A stretch of 32,321 nt of DNA from Allomyces macrogynus ATCC 38327. Lineage: Eukaryota; Blastocladiomycota; Blastocladiomycetes; Blastocladiales; Blastocladiaceae. Shown here piece by piece: positions 1-10,710 of the stretch. Every line of letters begins with the position of its first letter. Position 1 is the stretch's first letter. The translations under genes and the position numbers were made by a program. The stretch covers positions 241,729 through 274,049 of the forward strand of contig GG745382.1 in the NCBI GenBank assembly GCA_000151295.1, given 5' to 3'. The notes under the pieces were generated by a model. That model was not told the DNA's origin. It saw only the letters and a list, made by a program, of their open reading frames with translations, and ran no database searches.

Positions 1-2
1 TC

Positions 3-737
3 CACTTCCAGACGTTGCCGCTCACCGACACGGTCCTGCTCTGCGACTGTCCCGGTCTCGTCTTCCCGTCGTTTGCGACGACGCAGGGCGAAATGGTGTG
101 CAACGGCGTGCTACCCATCGATCAGATGCGCGAGTACACGGCGCCGACGTCGCTGGTCGCGCAACGCATTCCAAGACCGCTGCAAGAGTCGATATACGGC
201 ATCAACGTCAAGATCTATGACGAGACCGAGCAGGGCCGCGTGATCCCAACGGGCGAGGAACTGTGCAAGGCGTATGCGCTCGCGCGCGGGTTCATGCGGT
301 CCGGCCAAGGGAACCCGGACGAGTCGCGCGCGGCGCGGTACATTCTCAAGGACTACGTGCGCGGAAAGCTCGTGTTTGTGCACCCGCCGCCGACGTACGA
401 GGGCACACCCACCGAGTTCAATGCCGACTTGCACGACAAGGTCCTCGCACTCTGCAATAAGCGCCCGCCGCCACCGTTGCAGCGGCCCAAGCAGCAGCTC
501 GCCCTGCAGCGCGCGGCCACGGGATCGCGGTCGCAAAACGTTGACCACGAGTTCTTTGACCAGGCGAGCGTCAAGGCGCACGTGAAGGGCGTGCGCGGGA
601 CGGCGGATTACGCGCGGTCGAGTATGGGCCGCGCGCTTGCGCTCGGTGGTGGGCCAGGGACGGGCGGGCCGGGGAAGAAGACGCACAAGAAGGGCAAGAA
701 GAACCAGAAGCTGCGGATTCCAGTGCGCGACGAATGA
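3..737 (+). CDS. LSG1: Large-subunit biogenesis GTPase LSG1, C-terminal part (5' end outside window)
   Basis: The reading frame is open from base 3 to a TGA ending at 737 (244 residues visible). It starts inside the GTPase core: the G3-type Walker B reads LCDCPGLVFPSF and is followed by EMVCNGVLPIDQMREYT and SLVAQRIPRP, blocks typical of the LSG1/Kre35 family of circularly permuted YlqF-type GTPases. LSG1 acts in the cytoplasm, where it releases the export adaptor Nmd3 from pre-60S ribosomal subunits. The segment GNPDESRAARYILKDYVRGKL (about residues 100-120) matches the helical domain after the G domain. The tail is strongly basic (KKTHKKGKKNQK), as usual for this ribosome-bound protein. No intron is needed in the visible part. 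The G4 and G1 motifs must lie upstream of the window. Identification rests on motif recognition and is strong. Confidence 0.9.
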   Translation, partial: HFQTLPLTDTVLLCDCPGLVFPSFATTQGEMVCNGVLPIDQMREYTAPTSLVAQRIPRPLQESIYGINVKIYDETEQGRVIPTGEELCKAYALARGFMRSGQGNPDESRAARYILKDYVRGKLVFVHPPPTYEGTPTEFNADLHDKVLALCNKRPPPPLQRPKQQLALQRAATGSRSQNVDHEFFDQASVKAHVKGVRGTADYARSSMGRALALGGGPGTGGPGKKTHKKGKKNQKLRIPVRDE

Positions 738-1101
738 TGCCGAGTGGCAGCGGGCGTGTGAATCTCTCAATATGAATGTATTTTGTATTGATGACCGTTT
801 TGTTTTGCGGCCGGCCCCTCTTCCACGATGCCCGGAACGCATCGCGAGACCGCAATAGAATTCTGCTCAACGTTGGCCGAGGTGTGAAGCGACAATTATG
901 ATGAGCACACAAAATGGTCGACGTCTATTTCTTCTCGCGGCCAAATCTCGCCGCCGCACAAGCGACCACGTCGCTCGTCTGTACACGGATTCATTTCGAC
1001 AGCGACTTGAACGCGCACGGCGCTTACTCGGGGACTACAGCGGGCCAGAGGAAGCGCGTCAGAAAATGGAGTTCTTGCTCACTTTTCATGGAGCGGATGG
1101 A
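738..1101. other. Intergenic, LSG1 3' side
   Basis: No supported gene. This stretch separates the LSG1 stop from the end of a tiny secreted-peptide gene on the opposite strand, so it should hold both 3' ends. The open frames here on either strand show no recognisable domain. Confidence 0.5.
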
Positions 1102-1245
1102 TCACGCACTCGGTTCGCGCGACTGGCCGTACTGCGACCCCATGTGCGGCGACGGCTGGCGCTGCGGGAGGGCGAGCGTCGCGGGCACGAGCGCAGCGAG
1201 GACGGCAAGGACGAGAGCAAAGAATGTCGTGGAGGAGACCTTCAT
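1102..1245 (-). CDS. Putative 47-residue secreted peptide
   Basis: The minus-strand ATG at 1245 opens a 48-codon frame ending in TGA at 1104-1102. The product begins with a textbook signal peptide: a short polar/basic start (MKVSS), a hydrophobic core (FFALVLAVLAALV), then a small-residue cleavage region (PATLA) before LPQRQPSP. The mature part would be only about 22 residues, rich in Q, S, P and R and lacking cysteines. The start context (gccaacATGa) is favourable, and a TATA-like tacaaata lies roughly 80-90 bases upstream. A GTGCGT donor-like site overlaps the stop region, and an AG follows about 75 bases on; splicing there would change only the last few residues before another stop. I do not recognise a family; it could be a secreted effector, a hormone-like peptide or a chance frame. 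Confidence 0.5.
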   Translation of the reverse strand: MKVSSTTFFALVLAVLAALVPATLALPQRQPSPHMGSQYGQSREPSA

Positions 1246-3161
1246 GTTGGCGAGCGAACGGGCGGTCGTGAGCGGGTGCAAAGAGCGAGAGAGCGAGCTT
1301 GTACCCGCGAGCTGGGCGGCCGGCGGTATTTGTACAGCCCGATCTCGTCAACAGAAACGGACACTTTGCCTTTGCGAGTGCGAGCGCGAGCGTGACCCTC
1401 CCAGTCCAGCGCGATCTCGAAACAACAGAGAAGGTTGGCGTAACACAGACCTCATGATCGTACGCCAGACGCCGACGGGTCCACGATGCTGTTGGCTGCA
1501 GGAGTGTCGGCGCGCTGTAGGGCACTCGCGGGGTTGGCCCCTGTCGGCCCGCGAGACGCGTCGCCAACGGTGCGAGGCGTTTCGGATTGGCGCGATCCAT
1601 GGTCAGAAGTGGATCATGTGGTCTGAATGGTGACGCGACCTGGGGTTGACTGGCGAGCAAACCGAGTGTAATTTCACTTTTGCACGGATCTGTTCGCTGG
1701 TGGCGGTTTTGTGGCGGTGGCGACAGGTGTTGTGTGGCGATGTGGAGGACATTGACCGTGTTTTGACATTTCAAGGTCAAGTAACTGCCATTTCACGCCC
1801 AAATCAGCTAGGCTTTTGTCTGCGACCAAAATCTACCAGGTGGGCTTGTTTCTTCTCCATCGCGTGCAGCTGCGCACAGGTTGCTTCAAAGAGAACGAGA
1901 AAAGATGCAATCTGTTGGCCATCGTGCTGCCACTGTCAGATGCCTGGCGCACCAGTGCAAGCAGGTGCGGCGTGCATCCTTTCCACGCGCACTGTGTGGT
2001 GTGGGCGCCAACAGCATCAAGGACAAGTCGATCTGAATTAATGGATTTACAGAGCTGAACGTCGGAGCGGGTTGGGTTTGTAAACTGAGCTTTGGCACAG
2101 CCTGAATACAGAGCAGTCCGTTCATTGTCTGGAAATACAGACTTTGGGGGTGAGCTCAGAATGTGTGAGCAATCATTGCACCATGGCCGCTTAGATGCGT
2201 GACCAGGCCGCGTTCATTGTTGTCACGGACATGTCCGCGCTCCAGCAACCGTGAATGGCAAAAAGGAAGGCGCCACGTCAAGTGCACAGTTATTTGGACT
2301 GCCGATGATTCCCTTCGTCCATGAGCTCTCAACCAGGCGACGCTTCCCTGAGATGACACTTTAGTCCTTGGAATTGCCGTTCCCACAGCGCCCCCGCTCT
2401 TCGACCTGACATGCGTGCTCATTACCACCGAAGCGATCATTCCCAGGGCTCACGAATGTGCTCGACAAGTTTGATGGCTCAAGGTGGTCTGGGGCGCCAA
2501 AGCGGTCAGGGTTGGCCTTGGGGACACGACTCCCCGATGAGCAACGTCGATCCGCCCACGGTCGAACAATTGGGTAGCAAGGGATACGGCAGGTCTCGGC
2601 CTGCGTGCAAGCGCCTCGTGTTGGCCGAGCTTGCAATTGCATCGGTCGAAGCGCGGCCTCGCACGTAAACCTGCATGTGTCTCCCACCGGAGGCGCGAGA
2701 CAGGAAGGCGAGGTTGCCTGAGAAGGGCAGGTTAGGTTGCGCTTGACGGCATCCCTTAGTTTGGCCGGCAGACACGGAAAACTCCGGCGGGGTCTTCCGG
2801 AAGGACGCAGACCCTGTCAGACCTCTCCAAGAAAGAGGCTTGAGGCACGCGGCGGCACGAGTCGCGCCCCACCGCTCGTTTGCGAAAAGTCCTCGGCTTT
2901 TCCGAAAGCGGCCGTGGCGAACCACCAACCGACCGAACCGAGTCAAGCCGAATCCCTGTTGGCCGCGCAGAACAGCGCGTTGGGGCATCGCCCACGGTCT
3001 CCTCATTCTCTTTGGACCGAGCAAGCAAGCGCTCGAACTGGCTCGCGAACGGCAGCAAGGACAAGTGCCGCACGACCCGCTCAGCCCGCTATAGCACGCT
3101 CCGTCCCGGCATCTCGACCCGCGCGCTTGCCCCCCGCACCTGATCCGCGCAAGTAAGCACC
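1246..3161. other. Long intergenic stretch without a recognisable gene
   Basis: About 1.9 kb with several open frames of 65-240 codons on both strands. None shows a domain, a signal peptide or a splice structure I can support. The first 200 bases or so should carry the promoter of the small minus-strand peptide, and the last few hundred the promoter and 5' leader of MCC2. Only a weak TATA-like ctatagca is seen about 70 bases before the MCC2 ATG. Confidence 0.5.
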
Positions 3162-5211
3162 ATGTTCCTGACGGCGGCGCTCCGCACGAACGTCGCGCGC
3201 CGTGCTGTGCCCGCCACGGCGGCTCGGCTCGCGCGTGCGCGCGCCTACCACCTGCACCACGCGCAAAAGGACGGCGTGCTCGCCGACACGATCGACAAGA
3301 CGACGCCCGAGTTCCAGGAGAACGCGCAGCGCATGCGCGCTCTCATCGATGACCTGAACGCCAAGGCCGGCGAGATCAAGCTCGGTGGCGGCAAGGTTGC
3401 GCGCGATCGTCATTTGAGCCGCAACAAGCTGCTGCCGCGCGATCGTATTGACAAGTTGCTGGATCGCGGGTACGTGACGCTGGAGTGGTTCGGTGGAGTG
3501 GAAGGGATCGCGATGGCGGCTAACGGTGGTGAGTGGACGTTGTTTAGATCGCCGTTCCTCGAGCTGTCGCAGTTTGCCGGGTACCAGCTCTACGGCGAGG
3601 ACCATGTCCCGGCAGGCGGCATCATCACGGGTATCGGTACCGTGAACGGGTACGTTTCTCTTCTCGACCCGCGAATTCTTGGTCCACGACGAATCGATCG
3701 ATCCTCATCTCCTGTCCCCGCTCCTCGCTCGTAGCGTCAAGTGCATGATCGTCGCCAACGACCCGACGGTCAAGGGCGGCACCTACTACCCGATCACCGT
3801 CAAGAAGCACCTGCGCGCACAGGAAATCGCGCAGCAGAACAAGCTGCCGTGCATCTACCTCGTCGACTCGGGCGGTGCCAACCTGCCGCGGCAGGCCGAC
3901 GTGTTCCCGGACGTCGGCCACTTCGGCCGCATCTTCTACAACCAGGCCAACATGTCGCGCGAGGGCATTCCGCAGATCGCCGTCGTCATGGGGTCGTGCA
4001 CGGCCGGTGGCGCCTACGTGCCCGCCATGGCCGACGAGTCGGTGATTGTGCGTCGCCAAGGGACGATTTTCTTGGCTGGGCCGCCGCTCGTCAAGGCGGC
4101 GACCGGTGAGGAGGTGTCGGCTGAGGATCTCGGTGGCGCTGACCTGCACTGCAAGACGTCGGGTGTGGTACGTGCTGCAAGTCGCAAACGCCGTTCCCAG
4201 TGTTGTCCACCTGTTTGCTCACCACCAGCCCCGCCATTCCGCTCCATTAGACGGACCACTACGCGCTCGACGACACGCACGCGCTGACCATCACGCGCCG
4301 CATCGTCGCCAACCTGAACGTGCCGCCATCTGCGGCGAACCCGTCGCGCGACGTGGCTGCGCCGTTCTACCCGGCCGAGGACCTGTACGGTATTGTCGGC
4401 GACAACCTCAAGAAGTCGTGGGACATGCGCCAAGTGATTGCGCGCGTGGTCGATGGGTCCGAGTTCCACGAATTCAAGCAGCAGTACGGCACGACGCTCG
4501 TGACCGGGTTTGCCGAGATTTGGGGGTACAAGGTCGGCATTGTCGCCAACAACGGTATCCTGTTCAGCGAGGCCGCGCTCAAGGGCGCGCACTTTGTCCA
4601 GCTGTGCAACCAGCGCGGCATCCCGCTCGTGTTCCTCCACCATATCAGTGGGTTCATGGTCGGCTCGGCGGCGGAAGCCGGTGGCATTGCCAAGAACGGC
4701 GCGAAGATGGTCAACGCCGTTGCCACTGCGCAGGTGCCCAAGTTCTCGGTGCTTGTCGGCGGGTCGTTTGGGTGCGTCTTTTCCACCAAGACCTGTCTCG
4801 TTCACTTTGCGTCGCACTCACTGACCTCTCCCCTTCACTCTCCACGTGGATAGCGCCGGTAACTACGGCATGTGCGGCCGCGCCTACTCGCCGCGGTTCC
4901 TGTGGATGTGGCCCAACTCGCGCATCTCCGTCATGGGCGGCGAGCAGGCCGCGGGCGTGCTCGCGCAGGTGACGCGCGACGCCAAGGCCAAGCGCGGCGA
5001 GCAGTGGTCGACCGAGGCCGAGGAGAAGTTCAAGGCGCCGATCGTGGCCAACTACGAGCGCGAGGGCCACCCGTACTTCTCGTCGGCGCGGCTCTGGGAT
5101 GACGGCGTCATTGACCCGAAGGACACGCGCGACGTGCTGGGCCTCGGTCTCGCGGTCGCGGCGCACTCGCAGGGCAAGAGCAATGACGGGTTCGGCGTGT
5201 TCCGCATGTAG
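3162..5211 (+). CDS. MCC2: Methylcrotonoyl-CoA carboxylase beta subunit, mitochondrial
   Basis: Five exons (3162-3469, 3548-3649, 3735-4167, 4251-4771, 4854-5211) join in frame to 573 residues, the normal length for MCC2. All four introns are GT-AG (three GTACG donors, one GTGCG). The protein is the carboxyltransferase subunit that moves the carboxyl group from biotin to 3-methylcrotonyl-CoA in leucine breakdown. The N-terminus (about 1-30, R/A-rich with no acids) looks like a mitochondrial presequence. Diagnostic blocks are [16 protein letters not shown] (about 103-118), [19 protein letters not shown] (about 143-161), [16 protein letters not shown] (about 222-237, oxyanion-forming) and [18 protein letters not shown] (about 454-471), which belong to MCC2 more than to PCCB. 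The biotin-carrying partner MCC1 is not in the window. The frame is intact and the start follows a short leader. Confidence 0.95.
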
Positions 5212-6347
5212 GTAGACCGGCACATAGCCGTGGCCATCGTGGTGGGCGCGGAGAATGGGCTCGTCGTTGGCATTTCGTAGTTTGCGATTATGGATGTAAA
5301 GTTGCTCGCCCGCCGTCGTTACGCGTCGTTGCTCTTGATCGTTCTTGAGGCCGCCCTGAAAGACGATCGACAAAGGCAAAGACATGATGGCAATCATCAG
5401 TGTGCGAGAAGTTTCGGTTGGGTTTCGCCGTGGCTGGCCATTTCATCAAACAAGCGCCGACGGCAACTCTGTGCACGCCCACAACGCGTCGCAGTCAATC
5501 GAACCACCGCTTCGCACGCCAGAATGACCATGATCACATCAATCCAGCGCACCTTGTCGTGCCAAACCAACCCATGACAGGCCGCGCGACAGCCTGCAAA
5601 CGAAGAGGCGCGGCGCGCCGGTCACGCCCCGCGCCTTTGCTCACCATTGTTGCCAATTTGGCCGCCCGCCGACAACCGACGTCATGGCCAACCAACCACC
5701 CACGCCGACTGTCGGTGAGCCTAAACGCACCGTGGCGACATGGCCCGGATTCGCCCGCATCAAGAACCAGCGCTCACACCACTTGGCCGACTTGCCGTTC
5801 AGGCTCGGACGGACGAATGCAGGAACAGGAAACGGCCGTGATCTCATGTCGACCATGCGGTGCACCGTTGTCCAAAGGACGCGTCGCACGCAACACCCAC
5901 CGTCCGATGACGGCCCGACTCCGCCCCCGCATCTCCCCGCTCCCACGTTTGCCCGTATCTCCCAAGGTTCGAGGAGCAAAAATGGAACGCGAGATGCGCG
6001 CGCCACGGTGATGATGCCCATCCTGCGCAGTATACTTTATTGTCGGCGTCCTGTTGCTCTCCCACTCGACACGTGATGTACCCGACCGGCCTCGCGCTTG
6101 TCGACCATCAGCGACACCAACGTTCGCGCGCGAGGTTGCACGGCCAGTGATAGGGGATGGCTCACGGTGTCGCGCCATGGTCCCAGCCCGCGCGCCGCGC
6201 CGCGCCGCGCCGCGCTCCACCCTGCTCGTCTGCTCCGCTCCATGCCATCACCTCTCTCCGCCGTCGCGAGTGACGTCGCGCACCAGGACTCGCTATCGCA
6301 CACCGTTCCAAGTCGTTGCTGCCCCCCGCGTCGCGCGCTCGGCCGCG
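5212..6347. other. Intergenic between MCC2 and oleate hydratase
   Basis: No supported gene. Open frames here are fragmentary and lack recognisable domains. The last part is the oleate hydratase promoter, with a GC pentanucleotide repeat and then a TATA box. A minus-strand frame starting near 5397 runs into the antisense of MCC2 and is not accepted as a gene. Confidence 0.5.
6191..6215. repeat. CGCGC pentanucleotide microsatellite
   Basis: Five perfect tandem copies of CGCGC, about 130 bases upstream of the oleate hydratase TATA box. It is a simple-sequence repeat in the promoter region, with no evidence of function. Confidence 0.85.
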
Positions 6348-6355
6348 TATAAAAA
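6348..6355 (+). promoter_or_regulatory. TATA box of the oleate hydratase gene
   Basis: TATAAAAA lies 74 bases upstream of the chosen ATG (6429). A start of transcription some 25-35 bases downstream would fall near 6380. That excludes the earlier in-frame ATG at 6363 and supports 6429 as the initiation codon. Confidence 0.65.
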
Positions 6356-6428
6356 CCAAGACATGCCCGTCCGCTCTGAACCAGCATCCAACTTCGGATT
6401 CTCCCATCTCATCTCATCCACCACCAAC

Positions 6429-8458
6429 ATGATTGCCCGTGCTGTCCTGTCGAACCACTACCACCGCGACCACCCGACCGAGCGCGTGATCCCCGAGCGC
6501 GACCCGGCCACGACCAAGGCCTGGATGGTCGGGTCCGGTATTGGGTGCCTGGCCTCGGCCGCGTTCCTGATCCGTGACGCCGGCGTGCCCGGCGAGAACA
6601 TCACCATCTTCGAGGAGTTTGGCGTGCACGGCGGGTCGCTCGACGGGTCCGGGTCGGCCGAGGACCCGCGCGGCTACGTGATTCGCGGCGGGCGCATGCT
6701 CAACCTGAGGTACGCGATCTTTTTTTATTTTTATTTTCATTTTCATTTTTATTTTTATTTTTATTTGGCAGCGCGTTGTGTCTCGCACCTTCTGTTCTTG
6801 GAACCGCGCAACTGACGACCCTTTTTTGCCTTGCGCTCGCCCAACAGTTACCTGTGCCTCTACGACCTGTGCAAGTGGGTGCCTGCCTACGAGCCCTACT
6901 TCAAGGAGAAGGTGTCGAACGGCGAGGAGATCAAGACCGTCTACGACGAGATCATGGACTTTGACGAGCGCATCAAGACCGAGGCGCACGCGCGTCTCGT
7001 CGACGCCGAGGGCAACAAGCTCGACGTCACGTCGATGGGCTTTGACAACCAGGACCGGCTCGACATGCTCGCCATGCTCTCGATTTCCGAGGAGGAGCTC
7101 GGCACCAAGCGCATCGAAGAGTGCTTCTCGGAGCACTACTTCACGACCAACTTCTGGTACATGTGGCAGACGACGTTTGCGTTCAGTACGTGTCCCTCGT
7201 TTTCCTGCTTGCGGATCGGCGCGGATTTGTGCGAGAAATGAGCAGTCGATCTGACCAGTTTTCTTCCACGCACGCTAAATAGAGCCCTGCCACTCGGCCG
7301 TCGAGTTCAAGCGGTACTTGCACCGCTTTGCGCACGAGTTCCCGCGCATCGAGACGCTCGCCGGCGTCGACCGCACCGTCTACAACCAATACGACTCGAT
7401 CGTTTTGCCGCTCATGAACCACCTCAAGTCGCTCGGCGTGCAGTTTGTGCCGCTCACCAAGGTGGTCGACTTCGAGTACGACCGGTCAGTCCCGCACACG
7501 ATGACGGTCAAGGCGCTCAAGCTCATCAAGACCGACTCGGGCGAAGAGGAAACGCTCGAGATCGACTCGGTCAACGACCTCGTCTTCTTCACCAACGGCT
7601 CGATGACCTCGTCGGCGGGGCTCGGCGACATGGACACGCCCGCGCCCATCAAGCTCGAGCCCGACGGCACGTTCCAGCTGTGGGAGAACGTGTCGCGCGA
7701 GTTCCCGACGCTCGCGGGCAACCCGCACAACTTCTTGAACCGGTTCGAGGAGGCGCAGTGGATGTCGTTCACGGTCACCCTGCGCGACCCGACGTTCCTG
7801 CGGCTCAATGAAATGTGGACGACCAACTCCCCCGGCACCGGCGCGCTCGTCACGTTCAAGGACTCCAAGTGGCGCCTGTCGTACGTGATTGCCAAGCAGC
7901 CGCATTTCCGCAACCAGCCCGACGATGTGGCCGTCTTCTGGGCCTACGCACTGCACACCGACGTCGAGGGCGACTACGTCGCGAAGCCGATGCGCGAGTG
8001 CACGGGCCGCGAAATGTTCGAGGAGCTCCTGGGCCACTTGAAGGCGCCGTTCGAGTCGGTCGGCGCGACCGAGCACGACTGGGAGACGATTCGCGACACG
8101 ACCGTCGTTGTGGTACGTGCTTTTCGCCGATTTTTTTGCGTGAAATCGCAGCTGAACTGACCAATTCTCGTGAAATCAGCCCTGCATGATGCCCTACATC
8201 ACGTCGATGTTCTTGACGCGCACGCACGAGGACCGCCCGCCCGTCGTCCCGCACGGGTCGACCAACCTGGCGTTCGTCTCGCAGTTTGCCGAGATCCCGG
8301 ACGACGTCGTGTTCACCGTCGAGTACTCGACGCGCGCCGCGCGCTTGGCCGTCTGCGAACTCATGTCGCTCGACGAGTCGAAGCTGCCGCCGCCGATTTA
8401 CAAGGCGGGCCATTCGCCGGCATACCTCGTCCAGTCGCTCAAGTCGTTCATGAGCTAA
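6429..8458 (+). CDS. Oleate hydratase (MCRA family, FAD-dependent)
   Basis: Four exons (6429-6709, 6848-7185, 7283-8112, 8180-8458) join in frame to 575 residues, close to the usual size of the 67-kDa myosin-cross-reactive-antigen family. The enzyme adds water across the cis-9 double bond of oleate and related fatty acids, giving 10-hydroxy acids; FAD is structural. Visible marks are the dinucleotide-binding glycines in WMVGSGIGCLASAAFL (about 33-48), FEEFGVHGGSLDGSG (about 61-75), GYVIRGGRMLNLSYLCLYDL across the first splice junction, and NGSMTSSAGLGDM around 395-407. All three introns are GT-AG with GTACG donors. No peroxisomal SKL-type C-terminus is seen (it ends KSFMS). It stands alone rather than in a recognisable cluster. 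The frame is fully intact and the start is supported by the TATA box. Confidence 0.95.
6720..6766 (+). repeat. T-rich simple repeat in oleate hydratase intron 1
   Basis: An imperfect run of TTTTA/TTTTC units inside the first intron (6710-6847), which is about twice as long as the other introns. It probably serves or has expanded from a polypyrimidine tract, though it lies closer to the donor than to the acceptor. Confidence 0.8.
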
Positions 8459-8897
8459 GGGAGGTCGCGGTTTTTTGTTGGACGGGGGCCGTGATGGAGG
8501 TCGGCGCTATACGCGCGACAGTGGCCCCGTTTTGTTGATTTGATCTGGAAACCTGGTGGACGCCAGTGGACGGTGTTGCTCCTCGCCTGGCGAGTAGAAA
8601 TGGTATATATATATATATAGCATGCTGCGATCTTGATTTTGCCTGGATTACTACATACTTCAGCAGTACGTATGGTGAGCGGCAATTCCAACCTCAATTT
8701 TGTCAAGGCCCAAGCCCTGACCCATGGCGCCGTCGCCGTGCAGGTCGCAGCACCCATGACGCCGCCGGGATCGCATGCGATGAGTTGCGTGAAGGGCTGA
8801 CTGGTGGGGAGAGGCGAGTGGATGGATTGGATTAACTCTTTTTCCGTGAGTGAACGACATGTCCAAGAAGCATTGGTTGCACCGTGATCGGTCAATT
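8459..8897. other. Unique spacer between oleate hydratase and the left inverted-repeat arm
   Basis: It contains the oleate hydratase 3' end and the TA microsatellite. A long minus-strand open frame crosses it, but it shows no recognisable domain and ends on top of the hydratase stop codon. Confidence 0.5.
8604..8619. repeat. (TA)8 microsatellite
   Basis: Eight perfect TA copies about 145 bases after the oleate hydratase stop codon, outside the inverted repeat arm. Confidence 0.9.
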
Positions 8898-10710
8898 TTA
8901 ACCAAGATGACCCGGCGCGAGCTGGAGGAAGCAGCAAGGACACGGTTGCGCTCACATCCGGACCAAATGCAGACGCAAACGGTGGGGAGGCTGGGGTGGG
9001 CAGTGTCTGGTTCACTCTGCTCCAACCCGGCCTCAATCGCCACCAACCGGGGCGCTTCATGATCATCAATACACCAAGGCACCACCGATTTGGGGGACTG
9101 TGGAAGACGCGAAATGGTGAGCAGGCATGAACTCTGTCCATGTTCCATGCCTCGCCACCAAGCCGCGGCCTGCCCCCGCCCTGGATCATGTGCGAAAAGG
9201 GGCGCAGCCGTGTCCACCCGAACACTGGAATTGACGAGGAGATAAATGTTGCCGACAGTCGAGGGCCGCCCGCCATCCCGAGAACGACATGATTGATGCA
9301 GAAGACGCCACCTGCTGGGGTAATGAGAAGGATAGATCTGAACGCATGGACGACACCGCCCCCAATGCCACGCAACTTGAGCAGCACCATGGTGCACAAT
9401 GTGTGCTCAACAAGATGCAGCGCGCCACTGCCACAGGCCCGTCCGTGTAAAAAGCACCGTAGAAGATATGATGAATGTTGGGGTGACATGTTCGATAGTT
9501 TCGGTCTCTGAACCCAGCAGCTCTCTCTGGTGGATGCCTGCTCATGATCTCCTCTCATGCGTTGAGCCGACGCTCCGCCTTCAACAACAATGCGAGCAAC
9601 CGAGCCCCAAGGACGAAGGACCTGAGCCAAGTATTTTGTTACCTGTTGGTTGCTGCGCTTTTTGTTTGTCATGCGCTCGCATCATTGATCGCCGGTCTCT
9701 CATCCTCGATCTTTCGAAACCAAGTCGTTCTTGCTCTCAAACGCAACCAAGTACCACCGAATGACAACCAAAATCCAATCTCGCGCACAAGCAACTCGAG
9801 CCGTTTGTCATGTCAGCGCCGTGATGCGCATGTGAGCGGAGGTTATCAACAGGACATGCCGTTGTTGAATTTAACACTAAGAGACACAACGATCACAAGC
9901 AACAACGACGGACGCTTCCGGACGCCGGCTACACAGCAATGCCCTGGTCGCGCACCAGCGCCTCGAGTTTCTCCTCGCCCAGTGACTTGGCAGCGAGCCC
10001 ATAAAACATGCTGCCGCGGTCGCTCAACAAGTTTCGCGGTGAATCAAACTCGGCGACCTGGCCCTGGTCGAGGACTAGCACGCGGTCATTGTCGAGAATC
10101 GTGTCAATGCGGTGCGCAATCGTCAGGATCGTGCAGTCGGCAAACTCGCGCCGGATCGTTTGCTGCAGGATGCGGTCCTTGGCGACGTCGATGTTCGACG
10201 AACCTGTGGAGAGCAAGAGAGTTAGCTGAGAACAGTCGTGGAGCGAGCTCGGGGAAAACGAGAAACGCACATTCGTCGAGGATGAGGATCTTGCTCTTGC
10301 GCAACAGCACGCGCGCGAGCTGGAACAACTGGCCCTCGCCCGCACTCAACGCCGGTCGGTCGTCGAGCTTGGCGGGGTACCGCTCGACGACCTCCTTGAG
10401 CTCGACGGCCTCGAGCGCGCGCCACAGCGCCTGGTCCGAGTGCTGGCCGAACGGGTCGAGGTTGAACCGCACCGAGCCCTGGAACAGGTACAGCGATTGC
10501 GGAATCTGGCGATTGAGTAGGTGGAGAAGGTCAGCAAAGACGAAGGAAAGCAGAAATGAAGAGCGAAATGGGCGTACGATGGCGAGGCGGCCTCGCAGGT
10601 CATGCAAGTCGATGCCGGAAATGTTGATACCGTCAATATGCACGCCATCTTGCGATGGTTCGGCGAGCCGGAACAGCGTGTTGATAATGGAGCTTTTGCC
10701 CGCACCTAGA
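8898..10710 (-). repeat. Left arm of 1,813-bp inverted repeat
   Basis: Position p here pairs with position 33260 minus p on the right. I compared the arm ends base by base and the interior through identical translations. The only difference noticed is 8927 (g) against 24333 (t), a single mismatch. The arm covers the last three exons of ABC transporter A and about 1,030 bases beyond its stop. The inner edge lies in the last five bases (tctag) of the intron before the NBD2 Walker A exon. The outer edge has no flanking direct repeat or obvious transposon end. Confidence 0.95.

Noticed and set aside
5212..5397. Possible minus-strand gene start (MSLPLSIVFQGGLKND...) after MCC2
   Set aside because: Only about 60 codons lie outside the antisense of MCC2; no convincing splice site or family match.
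8455..9672. 405-codon minus-strand open frame downstream of ABC A (with its twin at 23588-24382)
   Set aside because: No recognisable domain or splice structure; other frames on both strands are also open. It reaches from the repeat flank into unrelated unique DNA and ends on the oleate hydratase stop, so it looks like a chance frame in the transporter 3' flank.
8898..10710. Inverted repeat arm as a transposon terminal repeat
   Set aside because: The arm contains ordinary exons of a host gene; no transposase, target-site duplication or terminal motif was seen at either edge.
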